The notes under the pieces are model-generated. The model saw nothing but the letters and a program-made list of their open reading frames with translations. It did no database searches and had not been told where the DNA came from. This document shows, in pieces, positions 25,460 to 33,949 of a stretch of 64,000 bases of DNA. Source of the stretch: Blastocatellia bacterium (lineage in GTDB: Bacteria > Acidobacteriota > Blastocatellia > HR10); contig JANWYV010000034.1 in NCBI GenBank assembly GCA_025055075.1, positions 60,780-124,779 on the forward strand, in the 5' to 3' direction. The translations under genes were made by a program, and so were the position numbers. Each line of letters opens with the position of its first letter. The first letter of the stretch is position 1.

Positions 25460-26074
25460 CTACCTATGCAGGACTGAGGCGACGATCTCCCAGACCTTAC
25501 GGGCTGTGACTTCCTCCGGCTCCGAAGCCGAGATGACAAGCATGCGCTCTGGTTCCGCGCGCGCGATCTCCAGATACCCTTGCCTCACCCGCTCAAGAAA
25601 TTCCACGCCGTCCCGCTCAAACCGATCCCATCGGTCCGCAGGACGCCGTCGCGCCAGTGCGACTTCCACCGCGCAATCGAGGACGATAGTGAGGTCAGGG
25701 AGGAGTCCATCAGTTGCCCATTGGTTCACCACGCGCACCAGTTCGAGCGGAAGGCCTCGCCCATATCCCTGGTAGGCGACCGTCGCATCCGCATATCGGT
25801 CGCAGAGAACGATCCGACCCTCCCGGAGAGCCGGGCGGATGACTCGCTCGACGTGCTCGGCGCGATCCGCCGCGTAGAGAAACAGCTCGGCGAGCGGTCC
25901 CATCTCCCGCGCGAGCACGAGATCGCGAATGACGGCGCCAACGTCCGTCCCGCCGGGCTCGCGCGTCACCACGTGTGGAATTCCCAACCGCTCCAACTCG
26001 GAGGCCACATGTCGAAGCATCGTCGTCTTGCCACTCCCATCAATGCCTTCGAAGGTGATGAGCTTCCCCCGCAT
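25460..26074 (-). CDS. tmk: Thymidylate kinase
   Basis: 204-residue dTMP kinase producing dTDP for DNA synthesis. The P-loop FEGIDGSGKTT starts at residue 8; the DR(Y/H) motif is present as LCDRYADATVAYQGYGRGLP, and VTREPGGTDVG is the conserved dTMP-binding segment. ATG 26074 is chosen because the protein then starts with MRGKLITFEG as in the family; longer in-frame frames run into hfq. Starts 4 bases after the hfq stop codon, and holB follows 6 bases later. Confidence 0.94.
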   Translation of the reverse strand: MRGKLITFEGIDGSGKTTMLRHVASELERLGIPHVVTREPGGTDVGAVIRDLVLAREMGPLAELFLYAADRAEHVERVIRPALREGRIVLCDRYADATVAYQGYGRGLPLELVRVVNQWATDGLLPDLTIVLDCAVEVALARRRPADRWDRFERDGVEFLERVRQGYLEIARAEPERMLVISASEPEEVTARKVWEIVASVLHR

Positions 26075-26078
26075 GGGC

Positions 26079-26333
26079 TCACTCCGAGGCCGGCGCGCGC
26101 ATTCCCGGAGACCCGGCATCCAATTCGCTTTTCGGTCGCGTGATCGTGGAGATGGCGTGTTTGAAGATGAGCATCTCCTGGTGCCCGGCATCCAAAAGGA
26201 TCGAATATTTGTCGAAGCCCTTGATCCGACCGATCAATCGAATGCCGCTCACCAGATACACGGTGACCGGGACGTGATCTCGGCGCAAGGCGTTCAAAAA
26301 AGCGTCTTGCGTCGCTTGTTCAAGCTGTTCCAA
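26079..26333 (-). CDS. hfq: RNA chaperone Hfq
   Basis: 84-residue Sm-like RNA chaperone that helps small RNAs pair with mRNAs. The Sm1 segment (PVTVYLVSGIRLIGRIKGFDKYSILL) and Sm2 segment (MLIFKHAISTI, compared with YKHAIST in the classic protein) are both present; the tail after residue 65 is short and polar. The start is a TTG codon with GGAGGG about 8 bases upstream, an unusual but supported start. Tandem 13-base repeats lie in its leader. It sits between miaA and tmk; the miaA-hfq neighbourhood is widely conserved. Confidence 0.93.
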   Translation of the reverse strand: MEQLEQATQDAFLNALRRDHVPVTVYLVSGIRLIGRIKGFDKYSILLDAGHQEMLIFKHAISTITRPKSELDAGSPGMRAPASE

Positions 26334-26353
26334 AGGTCGCCCTCCTTGTCAAA

Positions 26354-26382
26354 GATGAAGCCCCGCTTGGATGAAGCCCCGC
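26354..26382. repeat. Tandem 13-base direct repeat in the hfq leader
   Basis: GATGAAGCCCCGC at 26354-26366 and again at 26370-26382 (period 16), between the miaA stop codon and the hfq Shine-Dalgarno site. It would lie in the 5' leader of hfq mRNA. Confidence 0.7.
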
Positions 26383-26402
26383 GTGTTCGGGCGCCAGGAC
26401 CC

Positions 26403-27395
26403 TTAGTTCCCCGCGCGCGAGGATCCCTCCTTGGCGAGAGCTTCCTCCCGCACGGGGAGGCCCCACCGAGCGCAGATCATCTGGATGACCGCGCGTTGAA
26501 TGTTGGGATCATCGCCGAAGCCACAGAACCACGTGAGGTTCGGTTCGCGGCGGAACCACGTGAGCTGTCGCTTCGCATAATGGCGGACGTCGCGCTGCGT
26601 CAGCTCAATGGCGCGCTCCAGCGAAATCTCGCCGCGCAGATATTGTACGATCCGCCGATACCCGTGCGCTTGAAGGGCTTTGGCCGTCTCCGGGACGCCC
26701 GAGCGAAGCAAGGCCTGAACCTCTTCAATCCATCCGCGGGCGAACATCTCCTCGGCACGTCGATTGATCCGGCGATAGAGTTCCTCTCGGGGGGGATCCA
26801 GCGCGATCAAATACAGCCGATGGGCGAGCGGAGGCGGAGCCGGTCGTTCGCGCTGCGCGTCGGAGATGCGCCGCCCCGTTTGAAAGAAATATTCCAGCGC
26901 GCGCGTCGTGCGCGACCAATCGCGCGGACGGATGCGCGCGGCCGCTTCCCGATCCACGCGCTCGAGCATCCGATGCAAATGCTCTGGTCCCCGCCGTTCG
27001 AGAATGCGCTTGAGCCGCTCCCGCAGCGCGAGGTCCGTTGGCGGAGAGGGAAAGAGCGGTTGCCGTAATGCTCGGATATAAAATCCCGTCCCACCGACGA
27101 GGATCGCCAGCTTCCCACGTGCTTCGATCTCCGCGATGACCGAGAGCGCTCGACGCGCATATTCGCCGGCTGTGAAGTGCTCCGTGGGCTCCAGGACATC
27201 AATGAGATGATGCGTGATACCGCGTCGCTTCTCCGGAGGGACCTTCGCTGTGCCGATATAAAGCCCACGATAAAGCTGCACGGAATCGCAGTTGATGATC
27301 TCCCCATCGAAGGTCTCAGCCAGGACGATCCCTAACTCACTCTTTCCCGAAGCCGTCGGTCCCACGACGGCCAGAATCGGGCGCGGCACAGTCAT
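26403..27395 (-). CDS. miaA: tRNA dimethylallyltransferase (MiaA)
   Basis: 330-residue enzyme that prenylates adenosine 37 of tRNAs reading UNN codons. Visible are the P-loop GPTASGKSEL (near residue 12), the DSVQLYRGLYIGTAKV segment, ITHHLIDVLEP, GGTGFYIRAL and the RDWSRTTRALEYF region of the family. ATG 27395 follows by only 2 bases the stop of a 25-codon hydrophobic ORF, so translation may be coupled to it; no strong Shine-Dalgarno site is seen for miaA itself. hfq follows 69 bases downstream. Confidence 0.93.
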   Translation of the reverse strand: MTVPRPILAVVGPTASGKSELGIVLAETFDGEIINCDSVQLYRGLYIGTAKVPPEKRRGITHHLIDVLEPTEHFTAGEYARRALSVIAEIEARGKLAILVGGTGFYIRALRQPLFPSPPTDLALRERLKRILERRGPEHLHRMLERVDREAAARIRPRDWSRTTRALEYFFQTGRRISDAQRERPAPPPLAHRLYLIALDPPREELYRRINRRAEEMFARGWIEEVQALLRSGVPETAKALQAHGYRRIVQYLRGEISLERAIELTQRDVRHYAKRQLTWFRREPNLTWFCGFGDDPNIQRAVIQMICARWGLPVREEALAKEGSSRAGN

Positions 27396-27397
27396 GA

Positions 27398-27475
27398 TCA
27401 CATTCCCCGAAGGAGCCCAAGCAGTAACAGCGCGCTGAGCAACAGCAACGCCCCCCACCGCTGTCCTTGCGTCAT
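27398..27475 (-). CDS. 25-codon Leu-rich membrane micropeptide ORF
   Basis: Starts with MTQGQRWGALLLL and is then almost entirely Leu, Ala and Gly, ending LLRGM: a single short membrane segment. GGGAGGTC lies 4 bases before the ATG, a near-perfect Shine-Dalgarno site, and the stop codon is 2 bases before miaA. It may be a real small membrane protein or a leader ORF driving miaA translation. Unrecognised. Confidence 0.5.
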   Translation of the reverse strand: MTQGQRWGALLLLSALLLLGLLRGM

Positions 27476-27624
27476 GGCCGACCTCCCTTGGGTCTTCGTT
27501 CCTCCACTCAAGAGCCGGCTCAACACCCGCCGGTTCGCGCCCCACATCTGATCGTGCCTGGCAGCCCCAGAGAGAGGGTTCTCAGGCGCGAACCAAAGGG
27601 GCGCTCGAATCGCCAACGAGCCAT

Positions 27625-28584
27625 TCATCGGGGTGGATAGTAGATGAACTTGTCTGTGAACCATTGGCTCTCGAACGTGTAAACGCTCGGCAGCGGGCGA
27701 AACGGAGCTGCCAGACGCACGGCGTTGATAGCCGCACGGTCCAAGGCCGATATACCCGAGGATTGCCGCAGCCGTAACTGCAGGAGTCGTCCATCTCGTC
27801 CGACCTCGAAGACGACGATCACCGTGGCCGGCGCTGACAACAAATTCGCCTCCGGAGGGATGAACCAACGTTGCTGAATCGCGCGCTCCAGATAGGCGCG
27901 ATACTCCTCCATCGCCGCGACAGCTTGCGCATCTACAGAGGGCGGCCCCTCCAACGTCACGCCCGACTGTGGATTGCTGAAGGTCTCGGACGCAGGAGGT
28001 GCACTGCTCCCGCGAATCGCGGCGAGGACCGATTCGGGGATAGAAGTATTACGGCGATCCAAGGCTTCTCCTCGAGCTCCTGGTGCGGGCAACGTGGGCG
28101 CCAAGCGCGGATCCGCCAACGCTTCTTTCGAAGAGGTGCCCGGCGTCGCGCGAATCGTCCGTTGTCGGTCTTCGATCAATTCCGGCAGCGCGCGACCACG
28201 ACCGCTCACCTTCGGCAGGGAAGAGGAACCCGTTGGGTTCGGGTTCGGCTCCCCGCGCGCAACCGTCGTGCGTTCGGAGAGGAACTCGGGACGTCGTGGA
28301 GGACGCAAGGCTTCGATCCCCGCCAGTTGGCGAATCACCTCAGGCGGCGGCGCATAAAACGGCTTGTCCAACTCGATGATCTCCGGGCGTGGATATCCAA
28401 TCCCCGCTAATCCTCCCTCTATCTCTTCCGAAGGGAGCGATACGGGCGTCGTCGAAAAGAGGACGACCGTCACCAGCAGTCCCAGATGGAATGCCAGTGA
28501 GACGAGAGCCCCCAAGCGCGCCTCTTTGGTTAGGCGAGGTCGCCCTTCAAGAGCGAGCGCCGTTTGGAAGGAGAAGCGTTCCAT
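27625..28584 (-). CDS. TonB-family energy transducer-like protein
   Basis: 319-residue protein with a short cytoplasmic N-terminus, one membrane helix (about residues 25-48), a long Pro/Arg-rich periplasmic spacer (about 60-200) and a TonB/TolA-type C-terminal domain (about 225-319; AYLERAIQQRWFIPP then TVIVVFEVGRDGRLLQLRLRQSSG). It probably spans the periplasm and couples an ExbBD- or TolQR-type motor to the outer membrane, but no such motor genes are adjacent. Start ATG 28584 follows GGAGAGGA. Confidence 0.83.
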   Translation of the reverse strand: MERFSFQTALALEGRPRLTKEARLGALVSLAFHLGLLVTVVLFSTTPVSLPSEEIEGGLAGIGYPRPEIIELDKPFYAPPPEVIRQLAGIEALRPPRRPEFLSERTTVARGEPNPNPTGSSSLPKVSGRGRALPELIEDRQRTIRATPGTSSKEALADPRLAPTLPAPGARGEALDRRNTSIPESVLAAIRGSSAPPASETFSNPQSGVTLEGPPSVDAQAVAAMEEYRAYLERAIQQRWFIPPEANLLSAPATVIVVFEVGRDGRLLQLRLRQSSGISALDRAAINAVRLAAPFRPLPSVYTFESQWFTDKFIYYPPR

Positions 28585-28684
28585 CCATTCCTCTCCGTGC
28601 CGGCGCGAAGCAATCCTCCATCGCGCTCACGACTTGCGCGTCCGTCTTGGCCTTTCTCCCCTCATCTTGAGCGAAGCACACACA

Positions 28685-28714
28685 ATGATACCCCGCGAGC
28701 CAGCGGCGAATCAA
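28685..28714 (-). promoter_or_regulatory. Possible promoter before the TonB-like gene
   Basis: On the - strand TTGATT (28714-28709) and TATCAT (28690-28685) with an 18-base spacer, overlapping the stop codon of the Gfo/Idh gene and about 100 bases before the TonB-like start. The 126-base gap holds no other gene I can support. Confidence 0.35.
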
Positions 28715-29664
28715 CCGATTCCCGCGCGACGTCCATGTTCCCGAATGGCGGCGAGAATACGCAAGGCCAGAGCGAGCGCCCGATAGCCGTCTTCTCCTCC
28801 GACCAGCGGCGGCCTCCCTTCCCGCACGCACTTCAAGAAAGCCTCAAGCTGTGCTCGCAACGGCTCGTCCCTCGATACTGCGACGCGCTCGCTCAGAATG
28901 CGCGGGCGCCCGCTCGAGTCAGCCGAGGCCACCAGACGATAAACCTCTAGCTCTTGACGCGTATAGTCGAGCGAGATGTAGGCATTTGGCTGAAAGACGC
29001 GCAGCTTTCGGACCTTCTCCCGCGAGATCCGACTCGCTGTCACATTGGCGACGCAGCCATTGGTGAACTCCAGGCGAGCATTGGCGATGTCCACGCGATC
29101 AGTGAGGATCGGAACCCCAACAGCGTGCACCGCGCGAACCTCGGCATTCACAAGGGAGAGCAAGATGTCCAAGTCGTGGATCATCAGGTCGAGGACGACG
29201 TCAATATCTAGGCTGCGTTCGGTGAACTCGCCCAGACGATGCACCTCGAAAAACTTCGGCTCGGAGATGAGTGTTGATAGAGCGCTAACAGCTGGATTGA
29301 ATCGCTCCAGGTGTCCGACCTGCAGGAGCGCTCCTGTCGCACGTGCTGAGCGGATCATGCGCTCGGCTTCCTCCAGCGTGCGCGCCATCGGTTTTTCCAC
29401 AAGGACGGCCACGCCATTTTCCAAGAATTCGCACGCGATCTCGGCGTGGCTCTCGGTGGGGACGGCAACGCTCACAGCATCCACCCGGCCGATCAGTCCG
29501 CGATAATCAGCATAGTAGGGGACCGCATATTGAGTCGCGATCGCTTCGCCTCGCACACGGTCAATGTCGCAAACCCCGACTAGTATCGCTTCCGGAAGCG
29601 AAGCATAAATTCGCGCGTGTTCTTTCCCAATGCGCCCGACGCCAACGACAGCTACTCGCAGCAT
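28711..29664 (-). CDS. Gfo/Idh/MocA-family oxidoreductase
   Basis: 317-residue NAD(P)-dependent sugar-type dehydrogenase. The N-terminal Rossmann fold has VGVGRIGKEHA, and the family's EKP motif (VLVEKPMARTLEEAERM, around residue 94) with the following GHLERFNPAV segment is complete; the DLMIHDLDILL motif is also conserved. Substrate unknown; relatives near lipid A or nucleotide-sugar genes oxidise sugar hydroxyls, but no such neighbours occur here. A promoter with TACACT ends 10 bases before the ATG, so the mRNA is nearly leaderless. First gene of the long - strand run reaching the MetE-core genes. Confidence 0.88.
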   Translation of the reverse strand: MLRVAVVGVGRIGKEHARIYASLPEAILVGVCDIDRVRGEAIATQYAVPYYADYRGLIGRVDAVSVAVPTESHAEIACEFLENGVAVLVEKPMARTLEEAERMIRSARATGALLQVGHLERFNPAVSALSTLISEPKFFEVHRLGEFTERSLDIDVVLDLMIHDLDILLSLVNAEVRAVHAVGVPILTDRVDIANARLEFTNGCVANVTASRISREKVRKLRVFQPNAYISLDYTRQELEVYRLVASADSSGRPRILSERVAVSRDEPLRAQLEAFLKCVREGRPPLVGGEDGYRALALALRILAAIREHGRRAGIG

Positions 29665-29674
29665 CGCGTGCTCA

Positions 29675-29704
29675 AGTGTACGGGAGCGAGAGGAAGGGAA
29701 GCAA
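29675..29704 (-). promoter_or_regulatory. Promoter of the Gfo/Idh gene
   Basis: On the - strand TTGCTT (29704-29699) and TACACT (29680-29675), 18-base spacer, -10 ending 10 bases before the ATG at 29664. Divergent from the GT39 promoter at 29733-29762. Confidence 0.5.
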
Positions 29705-29732
29705 GCTACGGTTTTCCACTCCTCCAGCTCGC

Positions 29733-29762
29733 TTGCCCGTGAGGGAGTGTTCTTTTCATAAT
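29733..29762 (+). promoter_or_regulatory. Promoter of the GT39/ArnT-like gene
   Basis: TTGCCC (29733-29738) and CATAAT (29757-29762), 18-base spacer; the -10 ends 7 bases before the GTG start at 29770 and there is no Shine-Dalgarno site, implying a leaderless mRNA. Confidence 0.5.
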
Positions 29763-29769
29763 CTCTTCG

Positions 29770-31434
29770 GTGGACGGGCGCAGGTGGAAGAGAGAAGGAA
29801 GCTTCGTACTTCTGCTCGCTGGCTTGTGTGCGCTCTTCTTCTTCTACCGATTAGGGGCGATGGCGCTCATTGGCCCCGATGAACCGCGCTATGCCCAGGT
29901 CGCTCGCGAGATGCTCGCTCGCCAGGACCCCATCACGCCGACGATCGGTGGACAACCATGGTTGGAGAAGCCCGCTCTCGCGTATTGGCTGATGGCGATC
30001 AGCATGCATATCTTCGGCGTGAGCGAATTTGCCGCCCGATTCCCTTCAGCTCTTCTGGCGACACTCTTGGCTTTCCTCATCTATGGCGTGGGACGACGCG
30101 TGCACTCCGCCCTCTATGGGGTCCTCGCGGCCTGCTGTTTCATCGTGAATCCCATGTCCTTCGGCTTCGCCCGAGGCGCGACGACGGATATGCCGCTTTC
30201 GGCAACGCTCGCCGCCGGTCTCGGCCTGTTGTTCCTCGCGCTCGAGGAGGTCGCCCCGCGCAAACGATTCTGGCTCTTCACTAGCGCCTGTTTTTGCTTC
30301 GGGCTAGCCGTCTTGGCGAAAGGGCTCATCGGAATCTTCTTCCCTATCGTGATCGCGGGCAGCTATCTCCTCCTTTGCCGACGCGCGGTGGTGCTGAGCA
30401 AGCTCGAACTCGCATGGGGTGGCCTCGTCCTGCTGCTTGTGTGCGCGAGTTGGTATGGACCTATGCTCGTTCGGCATGGATGGGCGTTTGTGGACGAGTT
30501 TTTCATCCAACACCACATCGAGCGCTACATGACCGAACGATTTCGGCATCCCGGGCCTATCTATTACTACCTCCCGGTCCTCCTTGTCGGTTCCTTTCCA
30601 TGGACCCCACTTCTGATCTCGGCCTTCGTACGGTTTTTCACCGAGCGCCGCAGACGGGATCGAGAATGGAACCCCCAATCTACTAGGGATCAGGCTCTCG
30701 AGCGCTTCCTGATGTTCGCAGTACTTTGGATGGTCTGGCCTCTACTCTTCTTCTCCTTCTCGCAATCGAAACTTCCTGGCTATGTGCTCCCTATTTTCCC
30801 AGCGGCGGCGTTCTTGATAGCTCGTGAGATGCTCTTCCTTTGGAGCGTGGGAGCCGATCGCTCGATACGGATCGCGATGCTGACGTTGCCTCTTGTCATG
30901 TCGGCGATCACCACGCTGGCGCTTTTTTATGCTGAGAAGGAGCTAGAAGCGTTCAGTCCCCTGAAACATGTGCTCTTTTGGGGAGGAGTAGGAGGAGCGC
31001 TGCTCGGCCTCGGGCTCTGGCTCACCGCGCGCTATAGAATGCTCCTCGTCTTTGTGCTGCTCATGTGTGTGGCGAGCGTGCCTAGTGTGCTCACCACATT
31101 CCAACCGTTGATCGAAAGGAAAGAGTCGTTCCGAGATCTGGCTGAAATAGCGCTCCGGAAGTTTCGACCAGGGGAACAACTCGTTGGGTACGGTTGGTTT
31201 CATCATAGCCTGACCTTCTATACTAACGCGCGTTCGATTTACGATGGACGCGGGAGAGTTCAGATCCTCTTCTCCCCGAATGAGTTAGTGGAAGTGTTGC
31301 GTCGTCTCGGTTCGGTGCTTGTGGTGGCCAGACGACCCCATGTAGGACAACTACGTGAGCATCCTCAATTTAAGACCGAGTTGATTGGAGAGAGGGGTGG
31401 ATATTCCCTTTTGCGGGTGAAGCTCTTGAAGTGA
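29770..31434 (+). CDS. GT39/ArnT-like membrane glycosyltransferase
   Basis: 554-residue polytopic protein of the ArnT/PMT superfamily, which transfers sugars from polyprenyl-phosphate carriers to lipids or proteins on the outer face of the membrane. The first periplasmic loop has the catalytic-type GPDEPRYAQVAREM motif (Asp-Glu near residue 40), followed by PWLEKPALAYWL; about 12 hydrophobic helices and a soluble C-terminal domain (from about residue 440) follow. Acceptor unknown; lipid A or a glycolipid is likely for the family. GTG 29770 is the only suitable start: it lies 7 bases after a -10 box and no Shine-Dalgarno is present. Confidence 0.87.
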   Translation: MDGRRWKREGSFVLLLAGLCALFFFYRLGAMALIGPDEPRYAQVAREMLARQDPITPTIGGQPWLEKPALAYWLMAISMHIFGVSEFAARFPSALLATLLAFLIYGVGRRVHSALYGVLAACCFIVNPMSFGFARGATTDMPLSATLAAGLGLLFLALEEVAPRKRFWLFTSACFCFGLAVLAKGLIGIFFPIVIAGSYLLLCRRAVVLSKLELAWGGLVLLLVCASWYGPMLVRHGWAFVDEFFIQHHIERYMTERFRHPGPIYYYLPVLLVGSFPWTPLLISAFVRFFTERRRRDREWNPQSTRDQALERFLMFAVLWMVWPLLFFSFSQSKLPGYVLPIFPAAAFLIAREMLFLWSVGADRSIRIAMLTLPLVMSAITTLALFYAEKELEAFSPLKHVLFWGGVGGALLGLGLWLTARYRMLLVFVLLMCVASVPSVLTTFQPLIERKESFRDLAEIALRKFRPGEQLVGYGWFHHSLTFYTNARSIYDGRGRVQILFSPNELVEVLRRLGSVLVVARRPHVGQLREHPQFKTELIGERGGYSLLRVKLLK

Positions 31435-31471
31435 AGTCGCTCGCTTTTGAGCCGATCCCTAAATAGTGCTA

Positions 31472-31500
31472 TTGACAAGCTAAGAAAATCTGACTATATT
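31472..31500 (+). promoter_or_regulatory. Promoter of the hsp20 gene
   Basis: Consensus TTGACA (31472-31477), 17-base spacer, TATATT (31495-31500). Downstream of it, ATTGAGTG (31513-31520) also occurs in the groEL promoter region. Confidence 0.7.
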
Positions 31501-31545
31501 CATATCAGAAAAATTGAGTGCAAAACTAACACTGGGAGGTGAGCT

Positions 31546-32055
31546 ATGTTGGTGAGATGGCGACCTCTCGATGAGTTCTTCAATCTCTATCAGGATGTTG
31601 ACAATATGTTTCGCCGAGTGTTTCGCGAGTTGACCCGGGATTTCGAAGACTGGGTTACGTCTCGGTCCGAGGAGGAGTGGCTTCCTCGACTCTCAAAGGC
31701 TTGGATTCCGGTCGAGGCCTTTGTGGACGAGGGGAAATTGCATCTACGGATGGAAGTGCCGGGAGTAGATCCGAAGGACTTGGACATCAGCGTCACGGGT
31801 CAGCAGCTAGTGATTCGCGGTCAGAAGACCTTCGATCGGAAGGTCGAGGAAGCCAACTTCCTCCGTCGGGAGATCGCCTATGGGAGCTTCGAGCGAGTGA
31901 TCCCGCTGCCGGAGGGCGTGAATACGGACCAGATCGAGGCGACTTACCACAATGGCGTCCTCGAACTGGTGATGCCGGCTCCGGCGGCCCTGAAGGTGAA
32001 GAAGGTGCAAGTAAAGGTGCTTGAGGCTCCCAAAACAGCCGGGGCGGCGAACTGA
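31546..32055 (+). CDS. Hsp20 small heat-shock protein
   Basis: 169-residue alpha-crystallin-domain chaperone that holds unfolding proteins. The core domain (about residues 48-150) has the family's VPGVDPKDLDISVTGQQLVIRG start and the YGSFERVIPLPEGVNTDQIEATYHNGVLELVMP strands; the short C-terminal tail has a VQVKV segment that may serve as the IXI-type motif. Strong Shine-Dalgarno (GGGAGGTGAG) and promoter precede it. It is a single-gene unit closed by a strong terminator. Confidence 0.95.
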   Translation: MLVRWRPLDEFFNLYQDVDNMFRRVFRELTRDFEDWVTSRSEEEWLPRLSKAWIPVEAFVDEGKLHLRMEVPGVDPKDLDISVTGQQLVIRGQKTFDRKVEEANFLRREIAYGSFERVIPLPEGVNTDQIEATYHNGVLELVMPAPAALKVKKVQVKVLEAPKTAGAAN

Positions 32056-32062
32056 AGCTCGG

Positions 32063-32095
32063 GTCCCCCTCCCGCGTGGAGGGGGACGTTTTTCT
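32063..32095 (+). terminator. Intrinsic terminator after hsp20
   Basis: Perfect 10-bp stem GTCCCCCTCC / GGAGGGGGAC with a 5-base loop (32063-32087) followed by GTTTTTCTTCTT. The rpoD promoter begins 3 bases later. Confidence 0.85.
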
Positions 32096-32097
32096 TC

Positions 32098-32127
32098 TTG
32101 ACAAACGGTACCGATCTTCCATACACT
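32098..32127 (+). promoter_or_regulatory. rpoD promoter P1
   Basis: TTGACA (32098-32103) and TACACT (32122-32127), 18-base spacer, directly after the hsp20 terminator. The rpoD start is about 210 bases downstream. Confidence 0.6.
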
Positions 32128-32157
32128 TAGATGGTTCTGTTGAGAGGGTGGGAGTTT

Positions 32158-32186
32158 TTGACACCCGATGGGTGTGGTGGCATAGG
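32158..32186 (+). promoter_or_regulatory. Possible rpoD promoter P2 with an overlapping palindrome
   Basis: Perfect TTGACA (32158-32163), 17-base spacer, weak CATAGG (32181-32186). A perfect dyad ACACCC-GAT-GGGTGT (32161-32175) covers the -35 end and the spacer, a usual place for a repressor site. No regulator is known. Confidence 0.4.
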
Positions 32187-32338
32187 GTGCGGAGTGAGCG
32201 CGTGTCGCTGGGCGGGTGCTTCAGGGCTCAAGCGTGTAGCGGCAGGGAGCTGAAGCCCTCGATGCAGAACGAGGCTTGGTCGCTTCGTCGTAAGAGCAAC
32301 GCATGGAGACGACCTAACATCCACTAAGTGTGAGGACG

Positions 32339-33949
32339 ATGACGAAGGAGGACATCTTGCTGGACTCCATGGATGATGCGCTCCTCATGGAGGAGGATCC
32401 CTCGTCCTTGGAAGGCGGATTCGCCCGCGAGGACCTCTTGGACTTTGCTTATCCGGAGGGAGAGTTCGAAGAGGGATTGGAGGGATTCTCTGAGGGGGAG
32501 GTCTTAGAAGAGGAGATCGCTGGGGAAGGAGAGGTCGAAGAGGTCGAGGCGGTTGATGCCATCCGGACCTATTTCCGGGAGATCGCTTCGACGCCGCTGT
32601 TGACACAGGAGGGGGAGGTCATACTGGCCAAGCGCATTGAGCGCGGGCAGCGCTTGGTCCGGAAGGCGCTCTCCCGCTCGCCGATCGCCGTCATGGAGCT
32701 GCTGGCGCTAGGCGATCGGCTTCGCAAGGGGGAGATCGAGTTGGAGGAATTTGTGGACACGGAGGCGGAGGCGTCGTCCGAAGAGCGGTTGCGTCAGTTG
32801 AAGGCGCGCGTGTTCCAAATCCTGGATGAGGCGAAGAAGCTCTATCGACGCTGCCAGACGCAGGCCGAGCGGTTGCGCGCGTTGCGTCAAGAGGGAGCGC
32901 GGCGGCGACGGCTCTTGCGGCAGTTTCAGGAGACGCGGATTTTGCTCGCGCGCAAGATGCGGGAATTGGATCTCACGCCTTCGGTGCGCGAGCGGTTGAT
33001 TGGCAAAATTCGAGAGGCCAATGAGGAGTTGCGGCGAGCTCGGGAGGAGCTACAACAGGCCGAGAGCGCTCTGGCACGGAGCCGGCGTAAGGACAACCGC
33101 GAGTTGCGCGCGCGCGTGCGAGCGGCCCGACGGCGGGTGCGAGAGCTGGAGGAGAAATATGGCGTGGCTTTGCAAGACCCGGCACGGACGCTGGAGCAGA
33201 TCACACGGGGCGAACAGCAGTCCGAGCAAGCGCGAAAGGAGTTGACGGAAGCGAATCTTCGTCTGGTGATCGCCTTCGCTAAGCGGTATGCGCACTTGGG
33301 ATTGCCATTGCTGGACCTCATTCAGGAGGGGAACATCGGCCTGATGAAGGCCGTCGAGAAGTTCGACTATCGGCGAGGATATAAGTTCTCGACCTATGCC
33401 GTGTGGTGGATTCGGCAGGCGATTCGGCGGGCGATCTCGGACAAGGCGCGGACGATTCGGTTGCCCGTGCATGTGACGGACACGTTGGAGCGCGTCCGAC
33501 AGGTGACGCGGGAACTTGGGGAGAAGCTCGGGCGCGAGCCGACACCAGCCGAGATCGCGCGGAAGGTGGGGATCACGACCGAGAAGCTGCGGCAACTCAT
33601 GGAAGCCGCGCAGGGACCGGTCTCACTGGAGACGCCCATGTTCGAGAACGAGGAGGTCCGGCTCGGCCATTTGATCCCGGACAAAAGCTCCAATAATCCT
33701 ATTGAGCTGGCGATTCAGAACAATCTCAAGCGTGTGACGGAGGAATCGCTCCAGGTCCTTACTCCCCGCGAGCAGACGATTATTCGGATGCGGTTCGGCC
33801 TGAATCCGCAGGGGGAGGAATATACGCTTGAGGAGATTGGCAAGCACTTGGGGGTCACCCGCGAACGCGTCCGTCAGATCGAGGCCCGAGCGTTGGCGAA
33901 GCTTCGACATCCGGCGATCAGTTCCAAGCTCAAGTCCTTCCTGGGATGA
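32339..33949 (+). CDS. rpoD: Primary sigma factor RpoD (sigma-70)
   Basis: 536-residue housekeeping sigma factor. An acidic N-terminus (about residues 1-75, many Glu/Asp) replaces a recognisable region 1.1; region 1.2 is [23 protein letters not shown] long helical non-conserved region (about 110-300) is followed by region 2 ([37 protein letters not shown]), region 3, and region 4 with the helix-turn-helix [27 protein letters not shown] 32339 follows a GAGG three bases upstream; GTG 32330 is an alternative three codons earlier. Its stop overlaps the rho ATG (ATGA), so sigma and Rho are made from one transcript. Confidence 0.95.
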   Translation: MTKEDILLDSMDDALLMEEDPSSLEGGFAREDLLDFAYPEGEFEEGLEGFSEGEVLEEEIAGEGEVEEVEAVDAIRTYFREIASTPLLTQEGEVILAKRIERGQRLVRKALSRSPIAVMELLALGDRLRKGEIELEEFVDTEAEASSEERLRQLKARVFQILDEAKKLYRRCQTQAERLRALRQEGARRRRLLRQFQETRILLARKMRELDLTPSVRERLIGKIREANEELRRAREELQQAESALARSRRKDNRELRARVRAARRRVRELEEKYGVALQDPARTLEQITRGEQQSEQARKELTEANLRLVIAFAKRYAHLGLPLLDLIQEGNIGLMKAVEKFDYRRGYKFSTYAVWWIRQAIRRAISDKARTIRLPVHVTDTLERVRQVTRELGEKLGREPTPAEIARKVGITTEKLRQLMEAAQGPVSLETPMFENEEVRLGHLIPDKSSNNPIELAIQNNLKRVTEESLQVLTPREQTIIRMRFGLNPQGEEYTLEEIGKHLGVTRERVRQIEARALAKLRHPAISSKLKSFLG

